Notes: generated by a model not told the origin, from the sequence alone. A stretch of DNA of 64,000 bases from an uncultured Corynebacterium sp. (GCF_946222985.1 NZ_CAMIFY010000003.1:1-64000); one strand, 5' to 3'; numbered from the stretch's first letter, positions 7,972 to 16,588 are shown. A program made the numbers and translations.

Positions 7972-9633
7972 ATGGCGACAATCGAGTTTCGCGGCGTCGG
8001 CGCCGCCCACGGCCCCCGCACCCTGTTCGCCGATCTGGACCTGGTGCTGGCCCCCGGTGACGTCGCGGGGTTGACCGGGCCGAACGGGGCGGGCAAGTCG
8101 ACGTTGCTCGCGGCCGCCGCCGGCGCGTCGTCGGCGGAGACGTCGGGCACGATCACCGTCGCCCCGCCGGATGCCACGGTCGGGTTGCTGGAGCAGGAGG
8201 TCGAGCGGCGCGACGAATCCGTCGCGGAGTTCGTCGCCCGCCGCACCGGCGTGACCGATGCCGCGGTGCGGATGGACGCGTTGGCCGAGGCGATGGGCGA
8301 GGACCCGTCCGCCGCCGACGCCTACTCGGCGGCGCTGGAGCGCTGGCTCGCCCTCGGCGGAGCGGACCTCGACGACCGCCTGCCCCGCGTGGCAGCGGAC
8401 CTCGGCCTCGACGCCCGGTTGCTGGGAGCGCCCATGACGGCGTTGTCCGGTGGCCAGGCAGCCCGCGCGAATCTCGCGGTGATCCTGTTGGCGGGCCACG
8501 ACATCCTGCTGCTCGACGAGCCGACCAACGATCTCGACCTCGACGGTCTCGCCCGCCTCGAGGCCTTCATCACGGGGGAGCGCCGGCCGATGCTCATCGT
8601 CAGCCATGACCGCGAGTTCCTCGCCCGCACCGTCACGCGGATGGTGGAGCTCGATGCGGCGCAGTGCCAGATCGTCGTGTTCGACGGCGGGTACGAGGCG
8701 TTTCTGGCCGAACGGGAGTTGCGCCGCCGCCGCGCGCGGGAGGCCTACGAGGAATATGCCGGCGACGTCGACAAGCTCAAGGGCCGATTGCAGACGCAGA
8801 AGACGTGGATGGACAAGGGCAGCCGCAATGCCATGCGCGCCCACGGCGGCAAGAACCCGGAGAAGGACAAGCACATCCGGCATCGCGCGGGTCAGCGCTC
8901 GGAGAAGCAGGCCGGCAAGATCGCCCAGACCGAGCGCGCGATCGAGAGGATGGACGTCGTCGAGGAGCCGCGCAAGGAGTGGGAGCTGCGGATGACCATC
9001 GCCGCGGCACCGCGGTCGGGCACGGTCGTGGCGACCCTGCGCGACGCCGAAGTCCGGTTCACCGGCGATTCGGGCGACGGATTCGCGCTGGGGCCGGTGA
9101 GCCTGCAGATCAACCAGGGCGACCGCGTCGTCGTCGAGGGCCCCAACGGTTCCGGCAAGTCGACGCTGCTGTCGCTTCTGGTCGGCGAGCGCGCCCCGGA
9201 CGCCGGATCGGCGGTGCTGGGTTCCGGCGTCGTCGTGGGCCGGGTCGACCAGGCCCGATCGCTTTTCGACGGCCCGGTTCCGCTCGTCGACCGTTTCGCC
9301 GACGAGATGCCGGAGTGGCCCGACGCTGAGGTGCGGACCCTGCTGGCGAAGTTCGGGCTGACGGGAGACCACGTCGGGCGCACCTGCGATTCGCTGTCCC
9401 CGGGCGAACGCACCAGGGCCGCGCTGGCGCTGCTGCAGGCCCGCGGCACCAACACGCTCGTGCTCGACGAGCCGACGAACCACCTCGACCTGCCCGCGAT
9501 CGAACAGCTCGAGCAGGCCGTGGAGTCCTTCGACGGCACCGTGCTGCTGGTCACCCACGACCGCAGGATGCGCGACGCGTTCCGGGCGACGCGGCGGCTC
9601 GCCGTCGACGGCGGGCACGTGACCGATCACTGA
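7972..9633 (+). CDS. ABC-F family ATP-binding protein
   Basis: A soluble twin-ABC protein of 553 residues without membrane segments. First cassette: GPNGAGKST (about 36-44), LSGGQ (about 157), LLLDEPTNDLD (about 179). A charged linker follows, rich in Lys/Arg/Glu, typical of the ABC-F interdomain arm that reaches the ribosomal P or E site. Second cassette: GPNGSGKST (about 389), LSPGE (about 473), LVLDEPTNHLD (about 496). The second signature is LSPGE rather than LSGGQ. ABC-F proteins act as translation factors or antibiotic-resistance ribosome protectors; which applies here cannot be decided. The ATG at 7972 was chosen because a -10 box lies just upstream and homology begins there. Confidence 0.88.
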   Translation: MATIEFRGVGAAHGPRTLFADLDLVLAPGDVAGLTGPNGAGKSTLLAAAAGASSAETSGTITVAPPDATVGLLEQEVERRDESVAEFVARRTGVTDAAVRMDALAEAMGEDPSAADAYSAALERWLALGGADLDDRLPRVAADLGLDARLLGAPMTALSGGQAARANLAVILLAGHDILLLDEPTNDLDLDGLARLEAFITGERRPMLIVSHDREFLARTVTRMVELDAAQCQIVVFDGGYEAFLAERELRRRRAREAYEEYAGDVDKLKGRLQTQKTWMDKGSRNAMRAHGGKNPEKDKHIRHRAGQRSEKQAGKIAQTERAIERMDVVEEPRKEWELRMTIAAAPRSGTVVATLRDAEVRFTGDSGDGFALGPVSLQINQGDRVVVEGPNGSGKSTLLSLLVGERAPDAGSAVLGSGVVVGRVDQARSLFDGPVPLVDRFADEMPEWPDAEVRTLLAKFGLTGDHVGRTCDSLSPGERTRAALALLQARGTNTLVLDEPTNHLDLPAIEQLEQAVESFDGTVLLVTHDRRMRDAFRATRRLAVDGGHVTDH

Positions 9634-9643
9634 CCGGCCGCGA

Positions 9644-9649
9644 TAGTCT
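9644..9649 (+). promoter_or_regulatory. -10 hexamer of rimM, leaderless start
   Basis: TAGTCT, 7 nt before the GTG start of rimM; no ribosome-binding site. Confidence 0.5.
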
Positions 9650-9656
9650 GTGCTGC

Positions 9657-10268
9657 GTGAGCGAGAAAAAATCGGGAAACAAGACCGCCGGCGGCGACGG
9701 AGCCGACCTCGTGCAGATCGGCCGCGTCATCAAGCCGCACGGCGTGCGCGGCGAGGTCGTCGTCGACGCCACCACCGACGATCCGACCGGGCGATTCGCC
9801 CCGGGCACGGCGCTGGTGGGCAGGCAGTCCGGTCGCGAACGCGACCTGACCGTGAAGACCATGCGCCCGCACCAGGGCCGCCTGCTCGTCTTCTTCGAGG
9901 AGGTTCCGGACCGCAACGACGCCGAAACCCTGCGCGGCATGCGCTTCTTCGCCCCGCCGGTGTTCGACGGTGACGACGACGCGTACTACGACCACGAGCT
10001 GATCGGCCTGCGCGTCCTCGACGTCGGCGACGTCGACGAGGACGTCGCCAACGCCCGCGCCTACGAGGGCCAATTGCCCGAGCCGGAGGACATCGGCGAG
10101 ATCACCGGCGTCATCCGCTACCCGACCCAGCGCCTGCTGCAGGTCCGCCTCGACGGCGATCCCGACCGCGAAGTGCTCGTCCCGTACGTCCACGCGATGG
10201 TGCCGATCGTCGACGTCGACAACGGCGCCGTGGTCATCACCCCGCCGGAAGGACTGCTGGAGCTGTGA
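9657..10268 (+). CDS. rimM: ribosome maturation factor RimM
   Basis: A 203-residue RimM, needed for late 16S 3'-domain assembly, binding S19. The N-terminal beta-barrel begins with VQIGRVIKPHGVRGEVVVDATTD; the second half is a PRC-barrel with LIGLRVLDVGD. An acidic stretch with DVDEDVANARAYEG sits in the second domain. The GTG start overlaps nothing; a leaderless -10 sits 7 nt upstream. The stop overlaps the GTG of trmD, so the two are coupled, as in most bacteria. Confidence 0.93.
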   Translation: MSEKKSGNKTAGGDGADLVQIGRVIKPHGVRGEVVVDATTDDPTGRFAPGTALVGRQSGRERDLTVKTMRPHQGRLLVFFEEVPDRNDAETLRGMRFFAPPVFDGDDDAYYDHELIGLRVLDVGDVDEDVANARAYEGQLPEPEDIGEITGVIRYPTQRLLQVRLDGDPDREVLVPYVHAMVPIVDVDNGAVVITPPEGLLEL

Positions 10269-11137
10269 CCGCCATGCGCCTGGACGTCGTCACGATCTTC
10301 CCCGACTACCTCGACCCGCTGCGCCACGCGTTGCTGGGCAAGGCCATCGAGAAGGGGATCCTCGAAGTCGGCGTCCACGATCTGCGGCAGTGGGCCACGG
10401 GCGTCCATCAGGCCGTCGACGATTCGCCGTACGGCGGCGGGCCGGGGATGGTCATGAAGCCCGACGTGTGGGGCCCCGCCCTCGATGACGTCGCCGCCGG
10501 CACCGGGCCCGCCGCACGGGCCGCGTCGCTGGATTCTGCGATGCCGCACAAGGGCCAGCCGCGCCACGACGAACTCGCCGGCGTGCCCGCCGTGTCGTCG
10601 TACGAGCCGGCGACGGACGACGTCGACAAGCCGCTGTTGATCGTCCCGACTCCCGCCGGCGTGCCGTTCACGCAGGACATGGCGCGGCGGTGGTCGCACG
10701 AGCGCCACATCGCCTTCGCCTGCGGGCGGTACGAGGGCATCGACCAACGCGTCGTCGACGACGCCCGCGACCGCTACCGCGTCGAAGAGGTCTCCATCGG
10801 CGACTACGTGCTCATCGGCGGGGAAGTGGCGGTGCTGGTGATGGCCGAGGCCATCGTGCGGCTCGTGCCCGGCGTGCTGGGCAATCGACGCAGCCACGAG
10901 GAGGACAGCTTCTCCGACGGACTGCTCGAGGGGCCCGGCTACACCAAGCCCCGCGTGTGGCGCGACCGCGAGGTGCCGCCGGTGCTGCTGTCGGGCAACC
11001 ACGCCAAGGTCGACCGGTGGCGGCGCGACCAGGCTCTGCTGCGCACCGCGGAGCGTCGTCCGGAGCTGCTCGACGCCGTCGAACTGTCCGCCCGCGACCG
11101 TCGTGCGCTCGACGCCGGCGTCAGCCCCGAGGAGTAG
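10265..11137 (+). CDS. trmD: tRNA (guanine37-N1)-methyltransferase
   Basis: The SPOUT methyltransferase making m1G37 in tRNAs, which prevents +1 frameshifting. Seen: MRLDVVTIFPDYL, GGGPGMVMKPD, PTPAGVPFTQ, ACGRYEGIDQRV, then the trefoil-knot SAM site SIGDYVLIGGEVAVLVMAEA and the C-terminal LLSGNHAKVDRWR. At 290 residues it is longer than the common 230-250 because about 45 residues are inserted between VWGPALDD and LLIVPTPAG. GTG at 10265 overlaps the rimM stop; ATG at 10274 is the alternative. Confidence 0.94.
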   Translation: MTAMRLDVVTIFPDYLDPLRHALLGKAIEKGILEVGVHDLRQWATGVHQAVDDSPYGGGPGMVMKPDVWGPALDDVAAGTGPAARAASLDSAMPHKGQPRHDELAGVPAVSSYEPATDDVDKPLLIVPTPAGVPFTQDMARRWSHERHIAFACGRYEGIDQRVVDDARDRYRVEEVSIGDYVLIGGEVAVLVMAEAIVRLVPGVLGNRRSHEEDSFSDGLLEGPGYTKPRVWRDREVPPVLLSGNHAKVDRWRRDQALLRTAERRPELLDAVELSARDRRALDAGVSPEE

Positions 11138-11175
11138 GCGCTCTCCGGCCGTCGGGTGCGGTCCGGCGGACGTGC

Positions 11176-11181
11176 TAGACA
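11176..11181 (+). promoter_or_regulatory. -10-like hexamer before orphan gene A
   Basis: TAGACA, 7 nt before the ATG at 11189, the same spacing as at the two paralogous genes; no Shine-Dalgarno sequence. Confidence 0.4.
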
Positions 11182-11188
11182 CGTGTCC

Positions 11189-11578
11189 ATGACCAGATAC
11201 CAGACCATCACGCGCGCCCTGTTCGACCCGGAGCGCTTGCCCGCCATCGGCGAGGCCGTCGCGGGGGAGCTCGCTAAGTTGGACCTGACCATCGTCAAGG
11301 AACGCGTGGCCATGCCGTACTCGGGCGAGGGCGCGGGCGACGTCGACGGCACCGAGGCCGTCGGCGACGTCGAGACCGAATCGCTCATGGACCGGTGGCT
11401 CGCCATGAACGCGCAGCCGCCGACGATCGAGAAGCTCCATGCGCTGCTGATCGTGACCGAGGGCCCGGACGGCCTCGGGGAGGACGTCACCGAGGCCATC
11501 GGCCGGGCGCTGGGCGAGTCGACGCCATGGACGGGGGAGACGACGATCATCGCCGACGTGTCCGGGCCGGACGCGTGA
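11189..11578 (+). CDS. small protein of unknown function, orphan family member A
   Basis: I do not recognise this 129-residue soluble acidic protein. It resembles two other genes in this window (16196-16588 and 50718-51359). All three have an N-terminal hydrophobic strand and amphipathic helix, a motif of the form D[RQ][WH]xx[LM]N (here DRWLAMN, residues 68-74), then a beta strand (KLHALLIVTEG) and a final helix-strand. The alternating strands and helices suggest a small alpha/beta fold. No catalytic motif stands out. Its stop overlaps the GTG of the phosphatase gene, so the two are probably co-transcribed. ATG at 11189 was preferred to the GTG at 11156 because of the -10 box in between. Confidence 0.7.
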   Translation: MTRYQTITRALFDPERLPAIGEAVAGELAKLDLTIVKERVAMPYSGEGAGDVDGTEAVGDVETESLMDRWLAMNAQPPTIEKLHALLIVTEGPDGLGEDVTEAIGRALGESTPWTGETTIIADVSGPDA

Positions 11579-12243
11579 GCCGGGTTTCCCCGGCTCGCCC
11601 GCTGCACGTCATCGGCTGGGTCACCGCGCTGGTGGCGTTGGCCTGGTTCGCGTCGACGTCGACGGGCGCGGAGGTCGATCAGCGCTTCGCGGGGTGGGTG
11701 CGGGACCTGCGCGCCGGCACGTTCAACGGCGACCTCAACGGATTGTTCGTCGGGATCACGGAGGTGTTCCGGCCCCTCTACGTCGCCCCCGCCGCGGTGA
11801 TCGGCGCCTTGCTGCTGTGGCGGCGCCTGCGGGTGATGGCGCTGCTGGTCCCGTTGGCGTTCGCGACGTCGATCGCCATGACCTACGCCATGAAGTGGAT
11901 CCTCGACCGCGACCGCCCGTCGGGTGCCCTGCGGTTGTCGGAGCTGCCTGCGCTGCACGACGGCGCGTTTCCCTCCGCCCACGTCGCCGGCGTGACGGGC
12001 ACGGGCATGGCTGCGATCCAGGTGCTGGCGCCGATGATCCGCCGGGGCATGGCCACGGCGCTGAAATGGGCGGTCGTCGTGCTCATCGGCGCGGTCGCGC
12101 TCAGCCGAGTGTGGGTCGGGGCCCATTGGCTTTCCGACGTCGTCGGCGGGCTCGCGGCCGGGGTCGTCGGCCTGATCATCGCGTTGCTGGTGATGCGCTC
12201 GGCGCCCGTGCGCCGGATGATGTCCGGCGGGCGGCGTTTCTAG
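11575..12243 (+). CDS. PAP2-family membrane phosphatase
   Basis: A 222-residue integral membrane phosphatase of the PAP2 superfamily (undecaprenyl-pyrophosphate or phosphatidic acid phosphatase type). The three signature blocks are present: KWILDRDRP (about residue 106), PSAHVAG (about 132, the Ala variant of PSGH) and SRVWVGAHWLSD (about 175), supplying the phosphate-binding and catalytic His residues. About six hydrophobic segments. It dephosphorylates a lipid phosphate on the outer face of the membrane; the substrate is not determined. The GTG start overlaps the stop of the preceding orphan gene (GTGA). Confidence 0.88.
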   Translation: MSRVSPARPLHVIGWVTALVALAWFASTSTGAEVDQRFAGWVRDLRAGTFNGDLNGLFVGITEVFRPLYVAPAAVIGALLLWRRLRVMALLVPLAFATSIAMTYAMKWILDRDRPSGALRLSELPALHDGAFPSAHVAGVTGTGMAAIQVLAPMIRRGMATALKWAVVVLIGAVALSRVWVGAHWLSDVVGGLAAGVVGLIIALLVMRSAPVRRMMSGGRRF

Positions 12244-12260
12244 ACTGGGAGGGGGAAACG

Positions 12261-12644
12261 ATGGGTGCGACCATGCCGGTGTGGGGAGCCGTAGTACTTT
12301 CCATCGTCGTGGCATTGGTACCGCAAATTGCCGCGTTCTTCATGCAGCGCAGTCGGCTCGAGGCAGAAGCCGAGAGGCTGCGATCGCAACGCGATGAGGA
12401 TCGTGCCGCGGAGTGGCACAGAAACGTTCGATGGGCCGCGGAGCAGATCATCGCGGGTTCTGATCGGGGCCGTCTGACGGGAGTGGAGATGCTGGATGCG
12501 CTCGATGATGCGGAATTCGTGACCGATCTGGATCGGGCGATGATCGATGCAATTCTGCTCACCGTCCTCGATCCGGCGCTGCCGAACTCGCCGGCTGAAG
12601 GCTACGATGAGGTCCACGACGACGAAGGAGGCGATGAGGGATGA
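12261..12644 (+). CDS. small membrane-anchored protein of unknown function
   Basis: 127 residues, not recognised. A single hydrophobic segment near the N-terminus (about residues 6-28) is followed by a charged, probably coiled-coil region rich in Glu, Arg and Gln (about 30-55), an amphipathic part and an acidic tail ending in DDEGGDEG. GGGAGGGGG before the ATG is a good ribosome site. Its stop overlaps the start of a 56-residue gene (ATGA), so the two form a unit. The DNA is visibly less GC-rich than its neighbours, with relaxed third positions, which fits acquired DNA. It lies 17 bp after the PAP2 gene. Confidence 0.65.
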   Translation: MGATMPVWGAVVLSIVVALVPQIAAFFMQRSRLEAEAERLRSQRDEDRAAEWHRNVRWAAEQIIAGSDRGRLTGVEMLDALDDAEFVTDLDRAMIDAILLTVLDPALPNSPAEGYDEVHDDEGGDEG

Positions 12645-12811
12645 CGAAGTCCGTCGACGGCGTGCCGCGGATCCGCGATGCTCGTGTGCCCGATCGTGCT
12701 CAGGTCGCCGCAGCTCGGCTGATCATCAAACGCGATCGTGAAGGCAAGGGAAACATCCGCATCACGGACCGGATCAGGCGAATCGCCGAGTTTCAGGGTT
12801 ACGACGGCTAA
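12641..12811 (+). CDS. 56-residue basic protein of unknown function
   Basis: A short frame coupled to the preceding gene by an ATGA overlap. It encodes 56 residues rich in Arg, Lys and Asp (begins MTKSVDGVPRIRD, ends FQGYDG) with no hydrophobic segment. The ORF overlaps the end of the convergent DUF1648 gene by 4 bp. Coding is supported by tight coupling and by the same relaxed base use as its partner. Pairing of a small membrane protein and a small basic protein resembles a toxin-antitoxin or regulatory pair in outline only; no family is recognised. Confidence 0.55.
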   Translation: MTKSVDGVPRIRDARVPDRAQVAAARLIIKRDREGKGNIRITDRIRRIAEFQGYDG

Positions 12812-13779
12812 CGCGCCAGGTGCGCCTGCGCCAGGGCGGCGCCCCGGGCCGCGTCGTCGACGCTGACGTACAGCGCCTTGCCGCCGGTCTTCTCGATGCG
12901 CAGGCCCTCGCCGCCGCGCAGGAGGATGGCGGTGCCCATGCCTCCGATGCGGTAGCCCCAGCCGCCCCAATCGCCGGCCCTGAGCTCCACCGCGGACACG
13001 GATCGGATCGAGTCGTATTCGATGTGGCTCCGCGGGAAGCCGGGGCCCAGCGACCAGCGCACGCCCGTGGCGTCGACGCGCACGCGGACGACGGCGAACA
13101 TCCAACCCAGCAGCGCCATCACGACGGCCGTCGCGCCCAGTCCGATGGCCGGGCCCGTCTCGCCGTCGCGGATCGCGAATGCGGCGGGCGCCGCGGTGGC
13201 GATCGTGGCGATTCCCATCACGAGCACCAGCACCCATGAGGCGCGCCCGCGCCCGAACCATGCCGCGCGGGTCGACTCGGTGACGGAGATCGGCTCCGCG
13301 GCGGGGACGGTGTCGTCCGGCTCGACGGCGGGGCGGACGAGGACGCCGACGACGAGCCCGATGATCACGGACGCCACGAGCGCCGCGGACAGGTCGGCGA
13401 CGGGCATGCCGAAACCGGAGGCGTCGGCAAGCCCCAGTTGCGGACGGACTAGGGCGATGAGCATGAGCGGACACAGTGCGACGAATCCGGCCCCGAAGCC
13501 CGCGAAGATCTTTCCGGCGCGCTTCGACGACAGGCCCGTCATGGTCATGGCCCCGAATACGACCGCCGTGACGATGGCGGCGCCGGCGGCCGAGGCGATC
13601 AACTCCCCGGGGGAGGCGAAGCCGTCGGCGGACAAGTCGATCCAGAAGTGCGTGGCCATCGGGTCGGGCAGCCGGGGCATCACGGACAACGCCCACGCCA
13701 CGGCGGCGATCGTCATCGCCAGCGGCAGCGCGAGCATCCCCGCGGTGAAGCGGAGGCGGGCGGCGGTGCGGTCGGTCAT
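12808..13779 (-). CDS. DUF1648-type membrane protein (copy 1)
   Basis: A 323-residue multi-pass membrane protein. The N-terminal part has PRLPDPMATHFWIDLSADG, the pattern of the DUF1648 domain seen in SdpI-like and other membrane proteins of unknown role. About six hydrophobic segments follow, and the C-terminal 90 residues form a soluble part with VRWSLGPGFPRSHIEYDSIRSV and ends in a bacterial PH-like region. A paralogue lies at 18890-19891 on the same strand. The stop overlaps that of the 56-residue gene. ATG at 13779 was chosen; TATCTT about 10 nt upstream on the minus strand may be the -10. Function unknown. Confidence 0.8.
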   Translation of the reverse strand: MTDRTAARLRFTAGMLALPLAMTIAAVAWALSVMPRLPDPMATHFWIDLSADGFASPGELIASAAGAAIVTAVVFGAMTMTGLSSKRAGKIFAGFGAGFVALCPLMLIALVRPQLGLADASGFGMPVADLSAALVASVIIGLVVGVLVRPAVEPDDTVPAAEPISVTESTRAAWFGRGRASWVLVLVMGIATIATAAPAAFAIRDGETGPAIGLGATAVVMALLGWMFAVVRVRVDATGVRWSLGPGFPRSHIEYDSIRSVSAVELRAGDWGGWGYRIGGMGTAILLRGGEGLRIEKTGGKALYVSVDDAARGAALAQAHLAR

Positions 13780-13813
13780 GGTGATGTCGAAGATAGCGCG
13801 TGGGGCTCCGGGC

Positions 13814-13824
13814 CGTCGCAAAGC
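13814..13824 (+). repeat. 11-base word CGTCGCAAAGC, copy 1
   Basis: Exact copy in the short gap between the divergent DUF1648 gene and tex, just upstream of the tex -10. Confidence 0.8.
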
Positions 13825-13841
13825 AGGACACCCCGGGCCAC

Positions 13842-13847
13842 TAGACT
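13842..13847 (+). promoter_or_regulatory. -10 hexamer of tex, leaderless start
   Basis: TAGACT, 7 nt before the ATG of tex; no Shine-Dalgarno sequence. Confidence 0.55.
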
Positions 13848-13854
13848 CGCCGAA

Positions 13855-16176
13855 ATGATCGAGACCACCATCGCCCGCGAACTCGGGGTGGATCAGGCGC
13901 ACGTCGCCACCGCCGTCAAGCTGCTCGACGAGGGCAACACCGTGCCCTTCATCGCCCGTTACCGCAAGGAGGCCACCGGCGGCCTCGACGACGGACAGCT
14001 GCGCACCATCGAGGAACGGCTGACCTACCTGCGCGAACTCGAGGACCGCAAGACCGCGGTGCTCGCCGCCATCGAGGAGCAGGGCAAGCTCACCGACGAT
14101 TTGCGCGCGCTGATCCTGGCCTGCGACACGAAGGCGCGGCTCGAGGATCTCTACCTGCCGTTCAAGAAGAAGCGCCGCACCAAGGCGGACATCGCCCGCG
14201 AGGCCGGTCTCGAGCCGCTTCTCGACGAACTGCTGGCCAACCCGTCGTCCGACCCGTCGCAGCTGGCGGCCGGATACGTCACCGAGGGTTTCGCCGAGCC
14301 GAAGGAAGCGCTCAACGGCGCGCGGGCGATCCTGGTCGAGTCGTTCTCCACCGACGCCGATCTGGTCGGCGAGGTGCGCGAGCGGGTGTGGTCGACCGGA
14401 TCGGCGGCGGCCAGCGTCGTCGAAGGCAAGGAACAGGCCGGCGCCAAGTACCGCGACTACTTCGAGCACACCGAGCCGCTGGAGACCATGCCCGGCCACC
14501 GCGTCCTGGCCGTCCTGCGCGGCGAGGCCGAGGGCATCCTGCACCTGGCCGTCGACGCCGGCGACGACTCCGTCTACGAGGGCATGGTCCGCCGCGCCCT
14601 CGACCTGCCCGAATCGGAGTGGATCGACCAGGCCATCCGCTTCGGCTGGCGCACCAAGCTCGAGGTCTCCGCGGCGCTCGACGCCCGCATGCGCCTGAAG
14701 GAGCGCGCCGAGGCCGAGGCCGTCGACGTCTTCGCCCGCAACCTGCGCGACCTGCTGCTGGCCGCGCCCGCCGGCCAGCGCGCGACGCTCGGCCTCGACC
14801 CGGGGTTCCGCAACGGCGTCAAGTGCGCCGTGGTCGACGGCACCGGCAAGGTCCTCGACACCGTAGTCGTCTACCCGCACCAGCCGCAGAACAAGTGGGA
14901 CGCCGCCCGCGACGCCCTGGCCACCCTGTGCGCCCCCCACCGCGTCGAGCTGATGGCCGTGGGCAACGGCACCGCCTCCCGTGAGACCGACCAGCTCGCC
15001 CGCGAAGTCGCGGACCTGCTGGTCAAGGCCGGGGGAGTGCGCCCCGAGCCGGTGACGGTGTCCGAGTCGGGCGCGTCGGTGTACTCCGCCTCCGCGCTGG
15101 CCGCCGCCGAGTTCCCGGACATGGACGTCTCGCTGCGCGGCGCGGTGTCCATCGCCCGCCGCCTGCAGGATCCGCTGGCCGAGCTGGTCAAGATCGACCC
15201 GAAGTCCATCGGCGTCGGCCAGTACCAGCACGACGTGTCGCAGACGAAGCTCGCCCATTCCCTCGACGCGGTCGTCGAGGACGCCGTCAACGCCGTGGGC
15301 GTGGAGGTCAACACCGCCTCGGCGCCGCTGCTGGGCCGCGTGGCGGGCGTGAGTTCGACGGTGGCGGAGAACATCGTCGCCTATCGCGACGGCAACGGCG
15401 CCTTCGCCTCCCGCAAGGAGCTGCTGAAGGTCCCGCGCCTGGGCCCGAAGGCCTTCGAGCAGTGCGCCGGCTTCCTGCGCGTGCGCGGTGCGGCCAATCC
15501 GCTGGATGCCTCGGCCGTGCACCCCGAGTCCTACGGCGTCGTCGACCGCATCGCCGCTGCCACGGGCCTGGGCGTCGCCGAGCTGATCGGCAATTCCCGC
15601 GTGCTGTCGTCGCTCAACCCGCGCGACTTCGTCGACGAGGCTGCCGGCGTCGGCGTGCCCACCGTCACCGACATCATCGCCGAGCTGGACAAGCCCGGCC
15701 GCGACCCGCGCCCCGAGTTCAAGACCGCCACCTTCAAGGAGGGCGTGGAGAAGATCGGCGACCTGTCCCCGGGCATGATCCTCGAGGGCACGGTCACCAA
15801 CGTCGCGGCGTTCGGCGCGTTCGTCGACGTCGGCGTTCACCAGGACGGTCTCGTCCACGTCTCCGCGATGAGCAAGGGCTACGTCTCCGACCCCCACGAG
15901 GTGGTCAAGTCGGGTGAGGTGGTCAAGGTGAAGGTCATGGACGTCGACGTCGATCGTCAGCGCATCGGCCTGTCGCTGCGGTTTGACGACGAGCCGGGCG
16001 CCAAGCCCGAGCGCGGTTCCCGCGGCAGCGGAGCGGGAGGAAAGCGCGGCGGCAACAAGGGCGGAGGCAACAATGGCGGCCGCAACAAGCCCTCCGGCAA
16101 CAAGGGCGGCGGAAACAACGGCGCTGCGGCGGGCTCGATGGCCGACGCTCTCAAGCGCGCGGGCTTCGGTCGGTAG
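13855..16176 (+). CDS. tex: RNA-binding transcription accessory protein Tex
   Basis: A 773-residue Tex homologue. Order: helical Tex N-terminal part (NTVPFIARYRKEATGGLDDGQLR near residue 25), YqgF/RuvC-like domain beginning at TLGLDPGFRNGVKCAVVDG (about 310), helix-hairpin-helix region (VAGVSSTVAENIVAYRDGNGAF, about 495), and an S1 RNA-binding domain (GTVTNVAAFGAFVDVGVHQDG, about 648-718). The end is a Gly/Asn/Lys-rich disordered tail (about 718-755) followed by the short helix ADALKRAGF. Tex binds nucleic acids and affects transcription and translation in several bacteria; the exact role is not settled. The strong -10 immediately before the ATG fixes the start. Confidence 0.94.
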   Translation: MIETTIARELGVDQAHVATAVKLLDEGNTVPFIARYRKEATGGLDDGQLRTIEERLTYLRELEDRKTAVLAAIEEQGKLTDDLRALILACDTKARLEDLYLPFKKKRRTKADIAREAGLEPLLDELLANPSSDPSQLAAGYVTEGFAEPKEALNGARAILVESFSTDADLVGEVRERVWSTGSAAASVVEGKEQAGAKYRDYFEHTEPLETMPGHRVLAVLRGEAEGILHLAVDAGDDSVYEGMVRRALDLPESEWIDQAIRFGWRTKLEVSAALDARMRLKERAEAEAVDVFARNLRDLLLAAPAGQRATLGLDPGFRNGVKCAVVDGTGKVLDTVVVYPHQPQNKWDAARDALATLCAPHRVELMAVGNGTASRETDQLAREVADLLVKAGGVRPEPVTVSESGASVYSASALAAAEFPDMDVSLRGAVSIARRLQDPLAELVKIDPKSIGVGQYQHDVSQTKLAHSLDAVVEDAVNAVGVEVNTASAPLLGRVAGVSSTVAENIVAYRDGNGAFASRKELLKVPRLGPKAFEQCAGFLRVRGAANPLDASAVHPESYGVVDRIAAATGLGVAELIGNSRVLSSLNPRDFVDEAAGVGVPTVTDIIAELDKPGRDPRPEFKTATFKEGVEKIGDLSPGMILEGTVTNVAAFGAFVDVGVHQDGLVHVSAMSKGYVSDPHEVVKSGEVVKVKVMDVDVDRQRIGLSLRFDDEPGAKPERGSRGSGAGGKRGGNKGGGNNGGRNKPSGNKGGGNNGAAAGSMADALKRAGFGR

Positions 16177-16182
16177 CGGGAG

Positions 16183-16188
16183 TAATCT
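16183..16188 (+). promoter_or_regulatory. -10 hexamer before orphan gene B
   Basis: TAATCT, 7 nt before the ATG at 16196, in the 19-bp gap after tex; no Shine-Dalgarno sequence. Confidence 0.5.
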
Positions 16189-16195
16189 CGGGCCC

Positions 16196-16588
16196 ATGAG
16201 TTCCTTCACCACCCATTTGACGTTGTTGCTCGATCCGGGGGAATGGGTGGCCGTCGAAAAGCGAATGCAGCGTGCGTTGGCGGATCTGGGGATGTGGAAC
16301 GACGGCATTTCCGCGCGTGTCCAGCGGAATTACTGCGAGGAGGACAACATGCTCCTCGATCAGCATCTGGCGCTCAACGATTCGCCGGCGACCGTCGAGG
16401 AGATCCACCTCGTCCGCGTGAAGTGCACCGGCGACGAGGAGGCGTGGTGGGCGCTGCACGGCGATGGCGCCGGTGACGGTGGCGCCGGAGCGCCCGTCGA
16501 GCTCGAGCGGTCGATCACCCGCGCGCTGACCGCGGCGCTTCCCGAGGGCACCGGCTGGTACGGCACGACCGTCACTTCGGCTGCCTGA
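16196..16588 (+). CDS. small protein of unknown function, orphan family member B
   Basis: 130 residues, paralogue of the genes at 11189 and 50718. Shared features: an N-terminal strand with a following helix (HLTLLLDPGEWVAVEKRM), the motif DQHLALN (residues 55-61), a strand EIHLVRVKCTG, and a C-terminal helix and strand. A Gly/Ala/Asp-rich loop (about 89-100) is specific to this copy. It starts 19 bp after tex behind its own leaderless promoter and precedes the HNH endonuclease. No catalytic signature; function unknown. Confidence 0.68.
   Translation: MSSFTTHLTLLLDPGEWVAVEKRMQRALADLGMWNDGISARVQRNYCEEDNMLLDQHLALNDSPATVEEIHLVRVKCTGDEEAWWALHGDGAGDGGAGAPVELERSITRALTAALPEGTGWYGTTVTSAA

Noticed and set aside
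12808..16308. A minus-strand open frame of 1166 codons across tex
   Set aside because: Only its last 323 codons carry a real gene (DUF1648). The rest is antisense to tex, which has clear domain motifs; long antisense frames are expected at this GC content.
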